Part shown: positions 62,979 to 64,000 of the stretch, one piece after another
How the letters are laid out: the number at the start of each line of letters is the position of its first letter
Position numbering within the stretch: position 1 is the first letter of the stretch
Assembly (NCBI GenBank): GCA_021527695.1
Contig: JAKFAO010000012.1
Location: forward strand, 682,001 to 746,000
Source of the DNA: Naematelia aurantialba
Taxonomy: Eukaryota > Basidiomycota > Tremellomycetes > Tremellales > Naemateliaceae
Direction of reading: 5' to 3'
DNA length: 64,000 bases
Notes under the pieces: generated by a model
What the model saw: the letters and a program-made list of their open reading frames with translations, nothing else
Database searches by the model: none
Told to the model about the DNA's origin: nothing
Made by a program: the position numbers and the translations under genes

Positions 62979-63712
62979 GCGTTGTCGTTGTCAAATCTGG
63001 GGCTTCTCTTCCTTTCGTGTCGTTACCTTCACTTTTACATAAATGTGCTCGAAATGAATATCATGCGATAGCTGCAGGGGCGGCGACTTGCCTCGCCAGG
63101 CAAGAGGAGCTACGGGGGACGCGGGGAGGACGGGTAGTAGATTTGGATACAAGCTATGGCACGATATCTCACTGATTGGTGACTTGCGGTGCTGACGCCC
63201 GAGACCCGAGGGTCTATAGACGATGTGCTGCTCTGACGCACGGTGAGACTGACGTGCTGACGCTTTGGCTGCCGGAGGGTGAGGTGAGGCTCTCGGCCTG
63301 CTTGACTGAACGAGGTGTGCGAGAGTGTGATATAGGGAGATACATCATACATGGCATGGTAGTGGCATTTGTGATTCGTCGCTCCATCGTGCCCATGTCC
63401 ATCTTCACGCCGGTCCTCGCGCCTCTCTGTCAACAGGGTACAACGTATACTATCTGCCTTGTGCAATGCCGTGTCCCATGTCGTACAGTGTGTGTGGTAT
63501 GTGGTTTCAGTTTGGGGTGTGGCGTTTGCAGTTAGTGGTGTGTGATTTGTAGTTTGTGGTTTGCAGTTTGTGGTGTGTGGTTTGTAGTGTGGTTCGTAGT
63601 GTCGCAGTCGCCGTCGCAGTCGCAGGCGCACGCCGTAGGACATACTATGCAGTATGGACTAAGCAGTAGTAGTCCGTAGAACGCGGATCCAAGCACGCTA
63701 CGCTGCGCTCCG
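62979..63712. other. Convergent intergenic region (actin / PEX7 tails) with GT-rich repeats
   Basis: 734 bp between the actin stop and the PEX7 stop. A gtttgtg/gtggttt simple-repeat patch lies at about 63530-63605. No gene was recognised. Confidence 0.55.
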
Positions 63713-64000
63713 CTACGCTCTGAAGAGATGCACCTCGTCGTCCCATGCGCAACTGGCCAAGAGGCCCGCGTCGAACAATGCCCAGCTGAGGCCCATGCAG
63801 AACTCGGTGTGGGCGGTGTGGTCGTGTCGCAGGGCAGAGGTGTGCGTGTCCCATCTGGGGGTTTAGTACGTAGGCAGGGAGGACGATTCAACGCAGAAAG
63901 GGTACAGGGAACAGCAAACAGAGGACAGTGGACAGCGGACAGAAAACGGAAAACGGAAAACAGCAACAGAAACACAGGACAGAGGGCAGAAACAGAAACA
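63713..64000 (-). CDS. PEX7: Peroxisomal targeting receptor PEX7, 3' end (partial)
   Basis: WD40 receptor for PTS2-containing peroxisomal matrix proteins. Only the last exon (63854-63713) is in the window: WDTHTSALRHDHTAHTEFCM, then GLSWALFDAGLLASCAWDDE and VHLFRA before TAG. The H-T-E-F-x-x-G-x-x-W-x-x-F-x-x-G-x-x-A-S-C-x-W-D pattern is the Pex7 C-terminal repeat. Upstream (63855-64000) is T-rich intron sequence with an actaaac branch-like site 10 nt before the acceptor. It exceeds 146 nt and runs off the edge. Confidence 0.8.

Overview
This window is nuclear DNA from a basidiomycete fungus, most likely a yeast-forming Tremellomycete. The gene set is fungal (formin, CDC14, SHR3, ISA2, a FLO8-type LisH regulator, a DUF1996/WSC wall protein). 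Most genes are split by many short GT-AG introns, usually about 45-90 nt with CTAAC/CTGAC-like branch sites. Genes are packed on both strands with short divergent promoters and short convergent tails. I saw no tRNA, rRNA, CRISPR array or transposon. The species assignment is inference.

Layout. 1-12.4 kb: the 3' end of an unrecognised gene, a full diaphanous-type formin, an F-box/WD40 protein, and a PITSLRE (CDK11-type) kinase on the minus strand. 12.7-18.8 kb: a full-size ABCA-type ABC transporter divergent from the kinase. 19.3-25.7 kb: a small RNA/ribosome-binding (Stm1/HABP4-like) protein with a 905-nt first intron, mitochondrial NAD-isocitrate dehydrogenase subunit 2, and a nucleolin-like protein. 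26.3-38.1 kb is all minus strand: a LAA2/DUF5102-like protein, a large DUF1996 plus four-WSC secreted protein, CDC14 phosphatase and the carnitine/acylcarnitine carrier. 38.9-47.0 kb: an unknown protein with one membrane segment, 2.46 kb without a confident gene, and a Q-rich FLO8-like LisH regulator. 47.7-52.3 kb: a SYLF/Ysc84 protein, mitochondrial ISA2 and a DSS4/MSS4 protein. 52.6-58.5 kb: a DCAF4-like WD protein, an unknown disordered protein and the ER chaperone SHR3. 59.0-64.0 kb: proteasome subunit RPN10, actin, and the 3' end of PEX7.

Functional themes. This is a core-genome neighbourhood, not an operon or island. Several genes belong to actin and polarity biology (formin, actin, SYLF protein, the wall WSC protein, the FLO8-like regulator). 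Others belong to mitotic and ubiquitin control (CDC14, CDK11, F-box/WD, DCAF4-like, RPN10), and a third group to mitochondrial or peroxisomal metabolism (IDH2, carnitine carrier, ISA2, PEX7).

Most unusual signals. (1) At least eight genes carry local tandem duplications (units of 9-45 bp) inside their introns. (2) The Stm1-like gene has a 150-nt AG-free repeat tract between branch point and 3' splice site. (3) The actin start codon is itself split by an intron (AT^G). (4) An RPN10 intron is in frame, stop-free and built of three 30-bp units. (5) The first ATPase domain of the ABCA transporter has Ala in place of the Walker A Gly before Lys. (6) An in-frame 142-codon extension follows the CDC14 stop. 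No wholly new defence or mobile system was seen. Exon models were built by eye from splice signals and reading frame, so individual junctions may be off.
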